Shown here one piece after another: positions 35,491-48,688 of a DNA stretch of 64,000 bases; position 1 is the first letter of the stretch, and each line of letters begins with the position of its first letter. The position numbers and the translations under genes were made by a program. The notes beneath the pieces were generated by a model, which saw only the letters and a program-made list of their open reading frames with translations, made no database searches and was not told where the DNA came from. Origin of the DNA: Rhynochetos jubatus (Eukaryota > Chordata > Aves > Eurypygiformes > Rhynochetidae); contig CM050650.1 in assembly GCA_027574665.1 (NCBI GenBank), positions 95,577,086-95,641,085 on the forward strand, read 5' to 3'.

Positions 35491-38400
35491 CTCTTCCCAG
35501 CAAAGCCTTCAGTGTGCTGACAGCTCATTGCAGCCTGTCCACACTCTTCCTCCTGATACTGCCAATGACAGGACCCCAGGGACATGGGAAGGGAGAGCAC
35601 AGCACCAGGGGCAAATGTTGGTTTGTGGGTTTTTTTTCCCCTGTGAAATGATTTAGCTGTATTGCTGATGTTTCTTTGTATTAATTTGGATTATTAGTGA
35701 ATGTTAGTGTAACTGAACTAACACTTCGGGCTATTAGGCTGTTAAAAGATTAATTGGACTAATAATAATCTCAGCTCCATATATGTGGCATATACCATTT
35801 TTTTAATAACAAATCCATGACCATATCATCATTTACTTCTGTGAATTTAAGCCTAATCTTGAGCACAGCTGCTAAAGCTGTGCTCAATTTAACCTGGGTA
35901 GGTGTTGGTGAACATAGGGATAGGAAGGTAGTAAGTGGCAAACAGTATAATTTTCAGGCAGGATCAGAAGCTTAGCTGACCAAATAACTTGGTTGGGATT
36001 TCTGCCCTATTTTTTCCTTTGGTGTTATAAAGATGGGGTTGCTTTTTCCTTGCTACATGTGCATTCATGTATTATATTATGCATGTAAGTAACAGACTGT
36101 AACTATTTTTTATTTATCTTTTCCCTTCTTTGTTGTATTATGCCATCCCATGTCTTTAATGTTAGAAGTGTATATTTTTTTCAGGAAACATAAAAGCATA
36201 TATTTCACACTTCAGTGCACTGAACAATAGTTAATGGCATTCTGATTTAGTCTTACTTTTGAATAAGCTTAATTGTATTCTTATTTTATTTAAGCAAGTT
36301 GCAGTATTAAGGAAACTCATTAAGGCTGTACTTGCTTCTTCCTCAGGGAAGGCTCAGCCATATTTCTCCAATTACTTTAATCAGCATGACAGAAATACTA
36401 AAGATCTACTTCACATGGTGTCATTGTCTTCCGGTAAAATGGGTCACAGAAACTAAAATATGTAGGGAAGTTACTATTTGGATAACTTTTATTTGCAGTA
36501 CTGTTTTTTATTTTTAATTAGAGAATGTAATGCTTGAGACCTGTCAGTGTGGCACCTCCTGCAGTCTGAAGTCCTGTCTTTATGAATATTAAATGTAAAA
36601 TGCATATAAAATGTAAAATGTTGGACATAGGCACTCATAATTTTATAGCTTGTGGGCCTCAGATATAGAGAAAAGACCTTTACATCTCTGAAGTATATGT
36701 CAGATTGTTATATATCTTTTAAGGGGAAATCCTTGAAATTTATACCGATAAACTAATTTATTCCAAACTGTAATTAGTAAAACTTTAAAACAGAATGTGG
36801 TTTTGGTCATTCCAAAGAAGCCTGATATTTAAATCCTTTTGTTCTGAGTATAACAAAGCCTAAAACACTTGTGGAATCTGATCTGCTGAATCTTTTCCTC
36901 ATCTAAATGGAGATCTGTTGTATTCTTTGGGGATGACCTTTTAAGCTTTTGTGAATCCTAATATTTATCAACATCATAGTATTTTGTAACTTAAAGCCAT
37001 CTCTAAATGTCTTCCTTCAAGTGACCAGATACCTGTATTATCTGAGTGACAATAGGCAGGAAAAGTAAAAGCTGATGTTAACACCGCTGCTTATACAGAT
37101 TGCTTACCCCACTGCACAAAGAGAAACATTTTCCTGGTTTATGCTCTTGCAGCAGATGCTGTCTGCCAAAATGTCAAAAGCAGACACTGAACTTGCTTCT
37201 GTTCATGATCTGTTTTGAGATTCTCAGTTGAAATGTTTAGCACAAGGGAAATTTCATGCTTCTTTAAGGGGAGCAATAAGATTCATTCTGGTTTTGTGTT
37301 ATAGGCATCACTGTAAGTATTTCTTCAGGTGAGAGTCCTACTTTTCACAAAATGGGAGCAGTATTTGTATTAATATTTTCTTCATGAAAGCTTGCAAAAT
37401 ATACTTATAATATACTTATTTTTCAACTTTTTTTTTTTTTTCCTTTTGTCTTTGGTAATGAGCAGAGAAATAGGAACGCCTTGTAAAATTAATTACTTCC
37501 TTTTAATACCTTTTAATTTGTCAATTAAATTTTTCAGTAAGGGCAGTTTAAAAGAGTTAAGAGTTAAGCTCCTAAGCATACCTACTCAGACAGGACAACA
37601 CATATTTTTTTTAATTACTTTTTAACTTTATCAAACATATTTGCTTGATGTATGATTATACGAGAACAGTAAAATCCATAAAGAAGAGATTGTATGGCTT
37701 GTTGCTGTGTCACAGGACTCCTTATCTATCTGTTTACAGTATTCTTTTCGCAGGACATCTCTGAATAAGAAAAAGTAGTTGTGCTGGTCATGATAGGGAA
37801 ATGTGTGAGAAAACAGTGCATAAAACAGGGCATAAAAGTGTTGTTCTAAAATGAACACAAACCTGATTGAGGAAGCTGACTATACACAGCATTATTAGTA
37901 GATTCAACAACCATAATATATAAGTGATTTTAATCTCAAAGATACAAAAAAGAAAACAAAAGCATATTCTACTGAGACTACAGAGTAATCACAATGTCAT
38001 CAGAGGAACTGTTAATTTTATATGATAATGTCAAAATGTACTTTAAAATAGCCTGAAGGTTTTAGATAAATATAGACAAAGCTCCATAATGAGCTGATAT
38101 TATTTTCCTATTAGTGTTTTGTTTTCCTTACAAGCATAGGTAATCTGGATTTCTCTTGCTGTTTCTTAAATAAATAAATATGTAAATAAAATAGAATTAT
38201 GTACACCCTATTGGATAGAAATTGCTGGAAAACAATAAACTGTTCAACAACATAATGCTGTATATCTGTCCTGATTTTTGTATGTATTGATTCAATATTA
38301 TAGTCTCCTGTATTACGACTATTAATTTGAGATTAACATATAAATTCATGCACAGGTCTCAATTTTTTAAGGATAATTATTGAGAAGAAATATAACTAGC

Positions 38401-39082
38401 AGACTGCAGCAAAGCAAAGTTGGGGGTTTAAAATATTTCTCTTATAACTTTTTAATTAAGGCTTTAGCTTGGTTTTGTAATATTTTTGAGGCTAATGTCA
38501 TTGGCTGCTGATCTTGTGTTGAAGATTAAGATGTCCGCTTCAATTCGTTTAGGTATTCCAGAGGTGCTTATTCCTGTCTCATTTTTGCCAACCTTTTCAT
38601 TAAAGATCATTTCAAAGCTTCAACTCATACTGAAGGTAGCTATGTGCCCATCTATGAATATTTTAGTTTTAGTTCAAAACTACTATAACTTTCAGTTGAC
38701 TGCCTAATAAAATTTAACTTTTCTAATAAGTTATATTTCAGTATAATGTAACTTTTCATTATGTATATTAATTATAATTTCTGTTATATATATGTATTTC
38801 CATGGTTAGAATATCACAGATTTTTTTTCCCAGTGGTTTACACTATTGGCATAGGCTTCATTTAAGGTATGAAGTAGACTCTTCATGAATTTACTTCTGT
38901 TTTCACCGTCTTCTTAATCTACCAGCTGGGCTCCTCTGTTGCTAAGTCACTCGGCCTAAACATATCACAGCTGTGTCACAACAGTTACTCCTTTCTTTGT
39001 GCACAACGTAACATACCTGAAGAGTGCCCATGATGTTCCATTTATAAATTCATTCTACAAAAATGCTGCCCGCTGAACAGAA
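35491..39082. other. Unique AT-rich DNA, no gene seen
   Basis: About 3.6 kb with A/T runs and chance frames up to 77 codons. No exon or repeat recognised. Confidence 0.55.
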
Positions 39083-39164
39083 GGAATCATGGAATCATAG
39101 AATGGTTTAGGTTGGAAGGGACCTTAAAGTTCATCTAGTTCCAACTCCCCTGCCATGGGCAGGG
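39083..39164 (-). mobile_element. CR1 LINE 3' end, 82 bp
   Basis: 'ggaatcatggaatcatag' is the terminal repeat in reverse. It is followed by 'aatggtttaggttggaaggg' and 'gttccaactcccctgccatgggcaggga', a close match to the standard CR1 3' UTR. A heavily 5'-truncated but fairly young copy. Confidence 0.93.
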
Positions 39165-40566
39165 AGCAGAAGCAAGCTATAACATTTTTATCTTGTGAGA
39201 AGGAGTAGGTCCAAACTCTAGAGATATTTGCCTATATGCTATGCTTCAGCAGAATTTGACCAGAATCTTCCTTTTATTCAAACAGTCTGCTGATTATATC
39301 CCGGATGTTAGGAAAAACATGATGTGGTTCTCCATGGATGTTATAGCATGCTCAATAGTTCTAATGAATACAGTACACATACACCATAAAGGAGGGACTT
39401 GATCACTGACTAAGGCTGATTGCTGAATAACCTACCTGTGTTTATTTTTCAGATACGAGACATGTTTTTGTGATCTTTTAACATTGTATTCATCAAATTT
39501 TCTTCTTAATTTTTTCATTAAAAGAATATCAATGAACGTCATCTTAATTAATCTTTTTTCATTTTTTAGCTTTGCACTGCCTTCTTACAGAAACTGTAAT
39601 GAGTATGTGAGCATATTCTGATGAGTACCCGTTTGTATTTTCTTTTCAAATACTGCCACTCTTTCTTCCTCTCCTGTTGGCTGACGAATCATATTTGATT
39701 AGTATGGTAAATATTTAATACATTTTTTCTGACAACAACTGGGGCCAGATGATACTAACGCACAACTCATTAGTAAAAGGTCTTGATTGTAGTTCATGTT
39801 TTTGCCTTCAATTTGGGAGTCCTAAACTTCCAACAATGAAGCCATTCAGTTCAAGTCAAGGAGAAACTGGCTATGTTAACGAGGCATCTTGTATATTATA
39901 CATCTAAAGTGTATAGTTAATTTCTATGCATGAAGGTCAGGTCAAACAAGCAATTTCTCCTTGCTGAGTGTCTGTTAGACTCTTCTGCACCACAAGGAGT
40001 ATATTGCATAAGATGGATTATTGTGTTAAATTGTGGCTGTCCTGAAGGCAACACAGGACCTTAAATTTACAGAGCTGAAGGGAAGTGTTTTTAATTCCAA
40101 TTTCCTTGCCAGGATAGCCATTACCTCTTCTCTTATTTGTAAGGAAGGACTCACCTGGGTTTGGTGTGTAGTATAGTAACATTCTCTGCCAGAAACAAGG
40201 GATGTAAATTTAACACTTCTGCTTATTTTTTAACAGATTAGGTTGCAGAATTTATTAGTTTTGGAAAATTGTCTTCTCTGACTATGTCTTTTTCTCATTT
40301 TATTAAGCATAGATCCTAAGTACTTAAAACAACATAGAGGAAAATAAAGTTGATTTCTAAAATACTGCTATAGATCTACAAGTTCAAGCAGTATTAGCAA
40401 ATGGAAAGAAGGTGGTAGTTAGAATAGTTCCTTGAGCAAAAATTAATGATCATATATACCTCTAACCAACATTTCTTGTATTGTATAAATGACTCAGGAT
40501 CTTTTTGCTCATTCTCATCTCTCTTTTCTTCTGTAAATGACCAGACATCTTTCAAAACCTCTTTGT
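39165..40566. other. Unique AT-rich DNA, no gene seen
   Basis: About 1.4 kb; nothing recognisable beyond chance frames. Confidence 0.55.
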
Positions 40567-40571
40567 AGGAT

Positions 40572-41118
40572 TGTGCTGGTTTTAGTTGGAATAGAGTCAA
40601 TTTTTCTTGCAGTAGTTAGTAAGAGGCTATGTTTTGGATTATGGCTGAGAACAATATTTACAACACACTATTATTTTTAGTTGTTGCTAAGGAATGTTTA
40701 TATCAAGTCAAGGACTTTTATTTCAGTTTCTGATACCGCCCCTGTGTTCCCACCTTCTACTCTACAAGAATCTGGGAGGTGACACAGCCCAGACAGCTGA
40801 CCAAATCACTGCTCAGGGATGGGCTGAGCATCAGTCAGCCAATGGTGAGCAGCTGTATCATTTTGGTTTTCCTTCCCTTTTTCTTTTTTTAAATTATGTA
40901 TTATTATAATTAGTAGTAGTATTTTCATTACATATTATTAGTAGTAGTGGTATAATTATTTTATTTCATTTACTTTCAATTATTAAATGGTCCTTATATC
41001 AATCCACAAGTTTTCTTATCTTTTTGCTCTGATTCTCTCCCTCATCTTACCAGGGGAGGGGAGAGGTAAGCAAGCGGCTGTGTGGTATTTGGTTACTTAC
41101 TGAGACTAAACCATGACA
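40572..41118 (+). mobile_element. Solo LTR (ERVL-like variant with AT-rich triplet tract)
   Basis: A 547-bp LTR starting TGTGCTGGTTTTAGTTGGAA and ending 'aaaccatgaca'. It carries 'gggaggtgacacagcccagacagctgacc' in U3 and an R-region tract of TAGTAGTA/ATTATTA triplets (at about 40885-40975). 'caattattaaatggtccttatatcaatcc' follows as polyadenylation region. Flanks are AGGAT (40567-40571) and AGTAT (41119-41123), a 4-of-5 match that may be a decayed 5-bp target duplication. It is the same subfamily as the reverse-strand copy at 45556. Confidence 0.85.
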
Positions 41119-41194
41119 AGTATATTGAACTAAATAAACTCTAGACATTCCTCTTAATTAAATAATTTGGTTTATTGTCTTTCAGTATCAGACA

Positions 41195-41490
41195 TCTTTT
41201 CAGCCATTAAATGTTCTTGCATTCTTCTCTGAACATTCACCTGTTTATTTCCATCTTCTTGATCTCTGAACACTAGAACAGAATATTGCAAACAATGGTT
41301 ATTTTGCTCCCAAAACCAAAGCTAATGTAACAGGTACAGTCTTCCTAATATTTTACTGTTTGTACATCCAAAGATCACTTTATCTCTTTTAGACCAAACC
41401 TTACCACAGGAGTTCATTCATGTTCGTCTCATTATTTGCTAAAATTGACAAATTTTTTTCAGAACCAAGGTCACAGTTCTGCATTCTCTA
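41195..41490 (-). mobile_element. Ancient CR1 ORF2 fragment
   Basis: In reverse, the sequence follows the C-terminal coding part of old amniote CR1 copies: 'tctgaacactagaacagaatattgca', 'ttgtacatccaaagatcactttatctcttttag' and 'aggagttcattcatgttc'. These correspond to the region encoding the 'V-Q-F-W' and 'A-L-V-R-P' neighbourhood. It is heavily diverged with many indels and has no open frame left. Much older than the CR1 copies with intact terminal repeats. Confidence 0.65.
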
Positions 41491-44400
41491 CTTTTGTTCT
41501 ATATTGTTCTTCCTGGTTAATTAACTCTTTGTCTTGTATTTCAGGTCATTAGTAGAACTATGTAAGAGTTCAAAGTCAAAGCTCCAAGAATACACAAGTA
41601 ATAACTCCATTACGAATATCTTTCTTTGCAGTAACTGTTGAGGCCTAGGACTTCATTGAGCTTTTAGTCCATTCCTGTGTATTTTGATGTTTGATTGATG
41701 TTTGATTTTGATGTATAAAACATCACTCCTAAAAAATTCCTTTCAGAATGCTGGCCCGTAATCTAGAATTTATGAAAAAATAAGAATGAAGTATGTTGTA
41801 ATATTTTTACATGTAGAATTTTTAATGTAGTTCTCTATGAAGGACTACAAAAGAAAAAAAAAAAAACAGAGGCAATGAAAAATAAACATACAGATTTGAT
41901 TTTTGAGGACATATTTTAGTTTTCACAATGGAGCTATCATGATAACTTTGGTTAACCATGCTACAATGTAAACATATGAAAAACACCATTCACTCACCCT
42001 TCCTTTTGGATATTGTGCTTCCACATCTTTTGGCTGCTGTAGATTTTTTTTGTGTGTGTGTGTGCCTCATATCAGCCTGGATAAGTAAAGGAGAATTTGA
42101 TCACATTTTTGTTTTTTGTTCCCATGACCATTAAGAAAGGGTGGAACTTAATGATCTGTAAACTTCCATGTTAACCAGCAGAACGAATTTGTTGACATTT
42201 ATGTCCTCAACAATATGTATGTATTTGCTGTCAAGTGTTATTTGGCTGTACAAATATTTATCTGCCATAGCATTGACCATATTAGCATAATCTGACAAAT
42301 AATCAATATTTGTCTAAAGCTCCAGAGTCCTGACAGCTAATCCTAAAGAGCATAATTGGATGGAGAACCATGAAAAAGATTTATATGATATTTGACCTAC
42401 TTCCAAAGTTCTGCATATATTCTACAGATTTTCCAAGACTGAATTTTTCAGATTAACTGCTAAGATCCCAGAAATTCATCTGAACAGAAATTCGTTCAAG
42501 TGTAAGTAAGTCAGTAAGTGGAAGGGGTACCTGGTACTGATATAAATTTATAAAACCAAGGTTGTGCATAGGAAACTCAATGAAAGGAGTTATTTGATGA
42601 ACACCTTGAGGATTTGGAGGTTAAAGAAAATATTAATTTTATTAAATTAGAACAGTTTGGAAATATTTCTTGTTTTAAAAAGAAGTCTTTTAAATCCAAA
42701 AAGAAATGGGGGAAGGGAAGGGTGATTATGAGAAGAAGGAGGAGAGGAAAAGGAAAATAGAGAAAGAAAGAAAGGAGATATAGTTAATTAAAGGTAACAC
42801 ATAGTAATATTTAACCAGCTGGTTAAGGTAGTTAATTAAAAATATGGAGAACAAGATCACTTTCTCCATTTTTAATGAGAAATTCCATCCAGATAAACCT
42901 GTCCACAGATTAATCAGATTTCTCAGATTTTTATATTTGTTTCATGAAAATACTTTCTTGTATTACATTATATAAACCATTTTTATTTGGAATTATGAAT
43001 TTCCCTTGGAATCAACATCTGAACAGTTCTGAAATATTGTGGATTTTATCTCTGTAGTAGTGGGAACTACTCACTCTTTCTACCATTAAGCTAAGGCATT
43101 TTGAAATTTTATTTGAGGAAAAGATTTGAAATTATCATCGCAGGACCTTCATTGCTGGAAATATACATAGTTTATTGTTGTTGATTAAATCTGATCCATT
43201 GGTAATTTCCTCCTTTTTGTAACTACTAAAAATGTTTAATTGAAAAAGTCCCCCTAAGTCCCAACCCAGAAAATAGTTGAATTTAAGACAGAATGAGTAT
43301 TGCTTATTGTGCACATATATGATACTGCTAGGCCTAAAGGCTGTTCTGTAAATTATTTTCAAAACATCTTGTAAATGTCAGATATTACAAATTGAATAAC
43401 AAACAGGTATGCACATGTATACACTTGTAACTATTTGTCAGATTTAACAGAGACAAAGCAAGACCAGAATTTATATAACCTTAATCTTAAATTCACTGCT
43501 TCAATACTGAACCTAATAGAGTTTTCATTAACTGAAATACTTAAATGAAATATCTCATTATTTTGATCAAGAGCAACCAAAACAATATCAAGTAATCTGT
43601 CAGGTAGTATTTTTTTAAATCCTTCCTGTAAGAACCCAGTTTTTATATAGTTATAGCTTTTAACAGAGGGGAAGCAAAATAAAATTTGTCAGCTATTGAT
43701 TAGAAGTTTAAACTACTTCATCTGTTAAACTGTCACTCAGTGTCAGATAAACTGTCACGCTAACAAACATTTACCAAAATGTTCAGTAGTACCCAGTAGT
43801 TCTTAGTCTTAAAGTTAAAATTGCTATTAGTTTTCTTCGCCTTAGAGTGGTACTAACAGTTTCTCAGCAGAGGCGGGTACAAACCAAATCTTCAGCTCTT
43901 ACAACCTTCCATTTTAAGAACTGTTGTCACAAGTCATCATTAAATTTTCCATCCGAGTTCCATCTTTAGTTTTTGTAAACTCAGAGAGAAAAAAAAAATT
44001 GTAAACAACACTCTGAAACCATAAATATCCTTCAGTGGGGCACAGCTCAAAATTCTAATTCCACCTTATGTTTGGGGTGCATTTTACTTACTGTGACTGA
44101 CACAGTAACTTCAAGGGCAGTAACTTCAGACATACATAAATTTACTAAAACTCATCATGCTAGACCCTCTACTATGCTATATCTTCTATAGAACTCTAGT
44201 AAATATAGTGGGACCACATATCTGAGAGCCAAGGCAGTGTTTTGTATTCTCTGCCTATCTTAGCACATGTTACAATTTAAGTATTTTATAATAGGTTTCA
44301 TTTTAATTCAGCTATAAATATATTAAATAGGGTAAGTGTACCCTGATTGTTTCTTATGAGTGTGGAAGTCTGTCTTTTCCAAGGCATTTAATGACATTTA

Positions 44401-45550
44401 AGTTAATTCTCTCAATAGTGCAAGAAAAGCATTCTATTATTATTATTTCTCCTTTTAGGTAATATTTCCAAATATTTTCTACATAGGTAAACTGTCTTGC
44501 TGTACCCTTTGAGACAGATGGTGTGATGATGTTTGCCTTGCTGCTTACTGTTAAGCCTTTGTGCTGTGCTAGTTTTGAGGAATTTAACATGGCATTTTAA
44601 AGCATATAACACAAGAAAATTAGGTAGGAAACTGAGCCTATGCTAATTTACCTATTAAAATGGGATTTTTTTCCAAAGGTATGCCAGAAGAGAGTCGGAA
44701 ATTTGTCTGACCTATCTGATGCTTGCCACCTTTTGTCTTTGAGTAAAATAGATAAATAAAATTAGGAAAGAAAAAAAAAAAAAGACAAATAAAATCAGGA
44801 AAATATTAATTGTATAAATAAAAACATATTTTCTTTTGTTAAATATAAGAAGATGGTGTGACTAATCTGTACAACAACCTGAGTGTTCATGAATGATATT
44901 ATACAAAATGCTGGAGGGACAGATATAATGAGAGCATTTTTAGATTAAAATAATTCTTCAAATAGCCTGTGAGAGTTTATAACTAGACTTTTCTGTCAGG
45001 TAAAGTATTGAAATGCACATCCAAGCTTATGTAGAACAGTTATTTTGACTTCCAGTGGGCCAGAAAATCATTCCCCAATCTGCTGAAAAGACATAGAAGA
45101 CACTTGTTCTCACCTAAGAAGCAATCTAGTGTAGAAGAAAATTGCTGCTACTTACAGTACCTATGCTGTAGATATTTTACACATTCTTTTAAATTTTGTC
45201 TGAGAAAAAAAAAAAAAAATTGTTTCCTCATAGAAGCAAGCAGAAAGATGGTAAATAATGTTGCGTCTTGGTGAAATGTATTAGTAACACCCTTCTAGTG
45301 ATAGTATGAGAAAATTGAGTTTAAAAGTGCTCACAGATAGATAAATAAGGTGCTGCAATGATCTGGCCCAATGGAAATGAAAATCTGAATGAGCTGTTTA
45401 TAGTCTGTACAAGATAAGGAAGACTGAGGTCTAGCAATAATCTACAAATGATAATATGAAATATTGAGAAAATTTAATTCTGGATACCCAAACAAATGAA
45501 GTTCCTCACTGTGATTGCACGCATAATTCATCGACATCAGGCATTTTTTT
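41491..45550. other. Long unique AT-rich stretch, no gene seen
   Basis: About 4 kb. It contains a GT run at 42052-42063, a purine-rich patch at about 42705-42780 and A runs (41852-41866, 44770-44783, 45207-45220). No gene or named repeat. Confidence 0.55.
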
Positions 45551-45555
45551 GACAG

Positions 45556-46000
45556 TGTTGTGGTTTAGCCCCAGTTAACAACTAAGTGCCACACAGCACC
45601 TCACTCACCTTCCTGCCTTCGCTTTCCCTAGTAGGATGGGGGAGAGAATTGGAGGTAAAAGATAAGAGAATTTTTGTGTTGAGATAAGAACAGCCTAATA
45701 AATGATAGTAAATGAAATAAAATAATTATACTAATAATATTAATAATGTGTGATAAAAAAACCTACTACTGCTAATGATAATAATATGTAATTAAAAAAA
45801 AAAAAGGAAAAAGGGAAGGAAAACAAAAAGATACAACTATTCACCACTGGCTGATCGATGTTCAGTCAATTCCCCAGTAGTCATTTTTTCTTCCCAGCTA
45901 ACTCCCCCAACTTATATACTGAGCATGACATTTTATGTAAATGTCCCTTTGTTTAGTTTGAGTTAGCTGTTCTGTAGTTGTTTAGGTGTAGAGGCCCAGA
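45556..46000 (-). mobile_element. Solo LTR, same subfamily as 40572-41118, U3 truncated
   Basis: It begins (as the 3' end in reverse) 'tgttgtggtttagcccc', then the packed 'ggatgggggagagaattgg' block and 'cagcctaataaatgatag'. A long AT-rich ATTATTA/TAGTAG tract and the 'ttatatactgagcatgaca' TATA region follow. Similarity to the 40.6-kb copy fades past about 45990, so the distal U3 is deleted or too diverged to follow. A matching right flank could not be found. Confidence 0.75.
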
Positions 46001-47855
46001 CCATTGGAGATCTTCACAGTCTTCTAAAAATTCATCCATTCGTGTGTCATTTTTCAGTTATGGGTAATATAAATAGTAAAGAGCGTTACTACATAACTCC
46101 CTGTGTTTGGCTAACTAGGAAAGACTATTTGGTAATTGTAGGTTTTACTCTAACTAGTCCTCCTTTTAAATTCCCAAGACCAAATTAAAAATACCTCTAT
46201 TCTTACTTTGGTGCAAAGAGATTAATTCACCAAGCTATGACAATATACCATTCTATCACTCAGGACATGTTAGCTACATAAGTTTATCCATGAATATAAG
46301 GAGCAATTTATCTTACTGAAACCTTTGAAAGCAGTTGAAAACTAAACTTCAGGCGTGTTTGTGTTTTTTGTTTTTTTTTTTTTTTTTTTTTCCTACATGT
46401 ACTCTGTTAATTCATACACTGAGGGGCAGGTTTTAGTGCCAGAGAAAGTTGGCATCATAATCTTGCATGGCTTCCCGCGTAATCAGACCATCATACAGTA
46501 ATTTCAGTATCTAACTTTGTCAGTATCAGAATTTGCCTTACGGTTATAGCATATCATTTCAGAGGTGTATGATTATTCTCTGAAGTCTTTGAGTAATGGT
46601 ATCTCTGTTTCTTCCCCCATAAATATATTTCAGGTACTGATTCCACTGGCTGCTTAAAATTTATTAATTTCTAGTCCAGGATAATTTTTTTAAACCGGAA
46701 CATACAGTTATTTTGTTGCATTATGGCTTTTTATGCTAAAAAAAAGCCTGTCCAGCAGCAAAAAATGATCTTATAAGATCACATTTGCCACTAACTCTTG
46801 GAAAAATTAAAAGTAAAAATCTCAAATTTTAATTTTTATTGCTTACAGATCCCTTTCTAATTTGATAACCTCCATTAAAAGACAAGGACACTAGAACAAA
46901 AAGGATGTTCCAACAATAGACCTACGGTGTCATACAGAGAGGAAATACTGATGTCTTATTCCTACTTATATTTCCTGTTTCTATATCCAAGCATCCTATT
47001 CAAACTGGAAAAAACTGACATCATGTTATTTTAATAAAGCATTTCTACACAATTAGCTGTGATTTTACTCTTGGTAGTTTTAAATTGGATAAGCTGAGAT
47101 CAATGACCACATAATCAAGAGTTGTTTTGTTTTTACATTTTATTTGAGGACATGGACAGAACAGTATTATATTTACTTAGTTATAACGCATAGTAAAAAA
47201 TAACACTGTATGCCAGCAAAGGAGCTGAAAAATACTTTTCATGGATACATAAGTATTGATAAATTCTAATTTCTGTAAATATATATTTGTGTAATTTAAA
47301 ATTAATCTTACTACAGTTTACTGTGTTAATTTTAATTTTGGGATAGGATCATTCTCCCAGAATTTTAATACCTTGAAGTATTAAACAACTATTAACAAGT
47401 ATCACTGTTTTTCTCTGGGAAACACAATCCTTTTAGTCAACAGGTATCTGATACTGTTTGATTCTGTCTGATTCTGTCTCTACTTCTCCATTTTTTTCTT
47501 TTTTTCCCCCTTATCTTTACATCCCAAACACACAGGCAAAACAGAAAAATCCTTCTATGAAATGTCCCTGTACCATTGTGCTTTACAAGTATTTTTCTTG
47601 ACAATGATACATATTTATCTCTCACACCTCTTTCTGAGACTTTTGCCAGTGATGCACTATTTATGATGAAACTGATCACTAGTCTCCTCCACTGAATTCT
47701 AAGCATTCATTTGCCTCTTTCAAGTCTGAATCTCTATGCTTTAAAATACTTGCTGCAAAACACAACAGTAGCAAAACAGTGTTGTTTAGAAAAGGATATG
47801 TTTGCCTGTGGGAAGACAGTTTAAATGTGAACATGCCAGAAATGTTAATATTTAC
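46001..47855. other. Unique AT-rich DNA, no gene seen
   Basis: Includes a 21-nt T run at 46371-46391. The tandem-like 'gattctgtct' doublet at 47459-47479 is short. No gene recognised. Confidence 0.55.
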
Positions 47856-47891
47856 ATAGAATTATATATATATATATATATATAATTCTAT
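47856..47891. repeat. Perfect 36-bp palindrome with (TA)n centre
   Basis: ATAGAATTA leads into a run of TA dinucleotides and out through TAATTCTAT. Every base pairs with its mirror partner about the centre at 47873/47874, and symmetry stops at the C/C pair outside. This goes beyond a simple AT microsatellite because the non-repeat flanks (ATAGAAT and ATTCTAT) are also symmetric. It could form a cruciform or hairpin. Confidence 0.95.
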
Positions 47892-48688
47892 CTCCTGTGG
47901 TTTTACCTAACCATAATAAGAAATTTTAACCACTTTTCCAAGTCACCAATATATAAATGATTACTTTTTTTATAATGTGAAATGGATAACTTATATGAAG
48001 GCACTGAAAGAACCTAGGGCAATGTGCCCACTCAATTTGTTCAATGTCTTGGGCTAGATGCCCAAGTTGTCGGGTAGAAATTGACTGGAAGTGTGTTTGT
48101 TTAAAATGAGACTCTTGTCCTTTTGTGTACATTATCATAGTGTCATATGTTTTACTATTCTTCTGTGAACTGTAGTCAATTTTCTATACTATGTCATGCC
48201 AAAAATATGGCTACATTGCCTACGTAGCCATGACATTTGAACCTGATATTGTTTTCAAAGGGAATAAAGTGGAAGAGTTCATTCATAAGAAAATGTGCAA
48301 GGGTCAGTCATAATATTGCCCCTGATGGCTCTTCATCCAAAGAAAAGCGAAGCTCTGTGTTCTCTAAGCTTGGAAGCAGTAGGGAGTTGCTACTAATAAC
48401 CCTTTCCCACTGACCTAAAAATGGCACAAAAATTCACATATTGAGAGAATATTAGGCCTTTCAGCAGAAAAATGTGAATAGAACTAATTTAAATACCACA
48501 CTGATTAAATTCTAGTTAACGGCCAGGACAAAGTGTTTTTTCACCTCAACCTACTCCAAAAGCAGAAAAGATTTAAAGCTGTAGTTTTCAATGGTATAGT
48601 GAACTCATATGTATGTTTCCTTCTGAATATCCTGAGATGTATAGAATAAAATTTCCCCCCCCTTTTAAGGAATAAAACTCAGTGACAT
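47892..48688. other. Unique DNA, no gene seen
   Basis: About 800 bp of AT-rich sequence with nothing recognised, ending just before the 48.7-62.7-kb transposon cluster. Confidence 0.55.
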
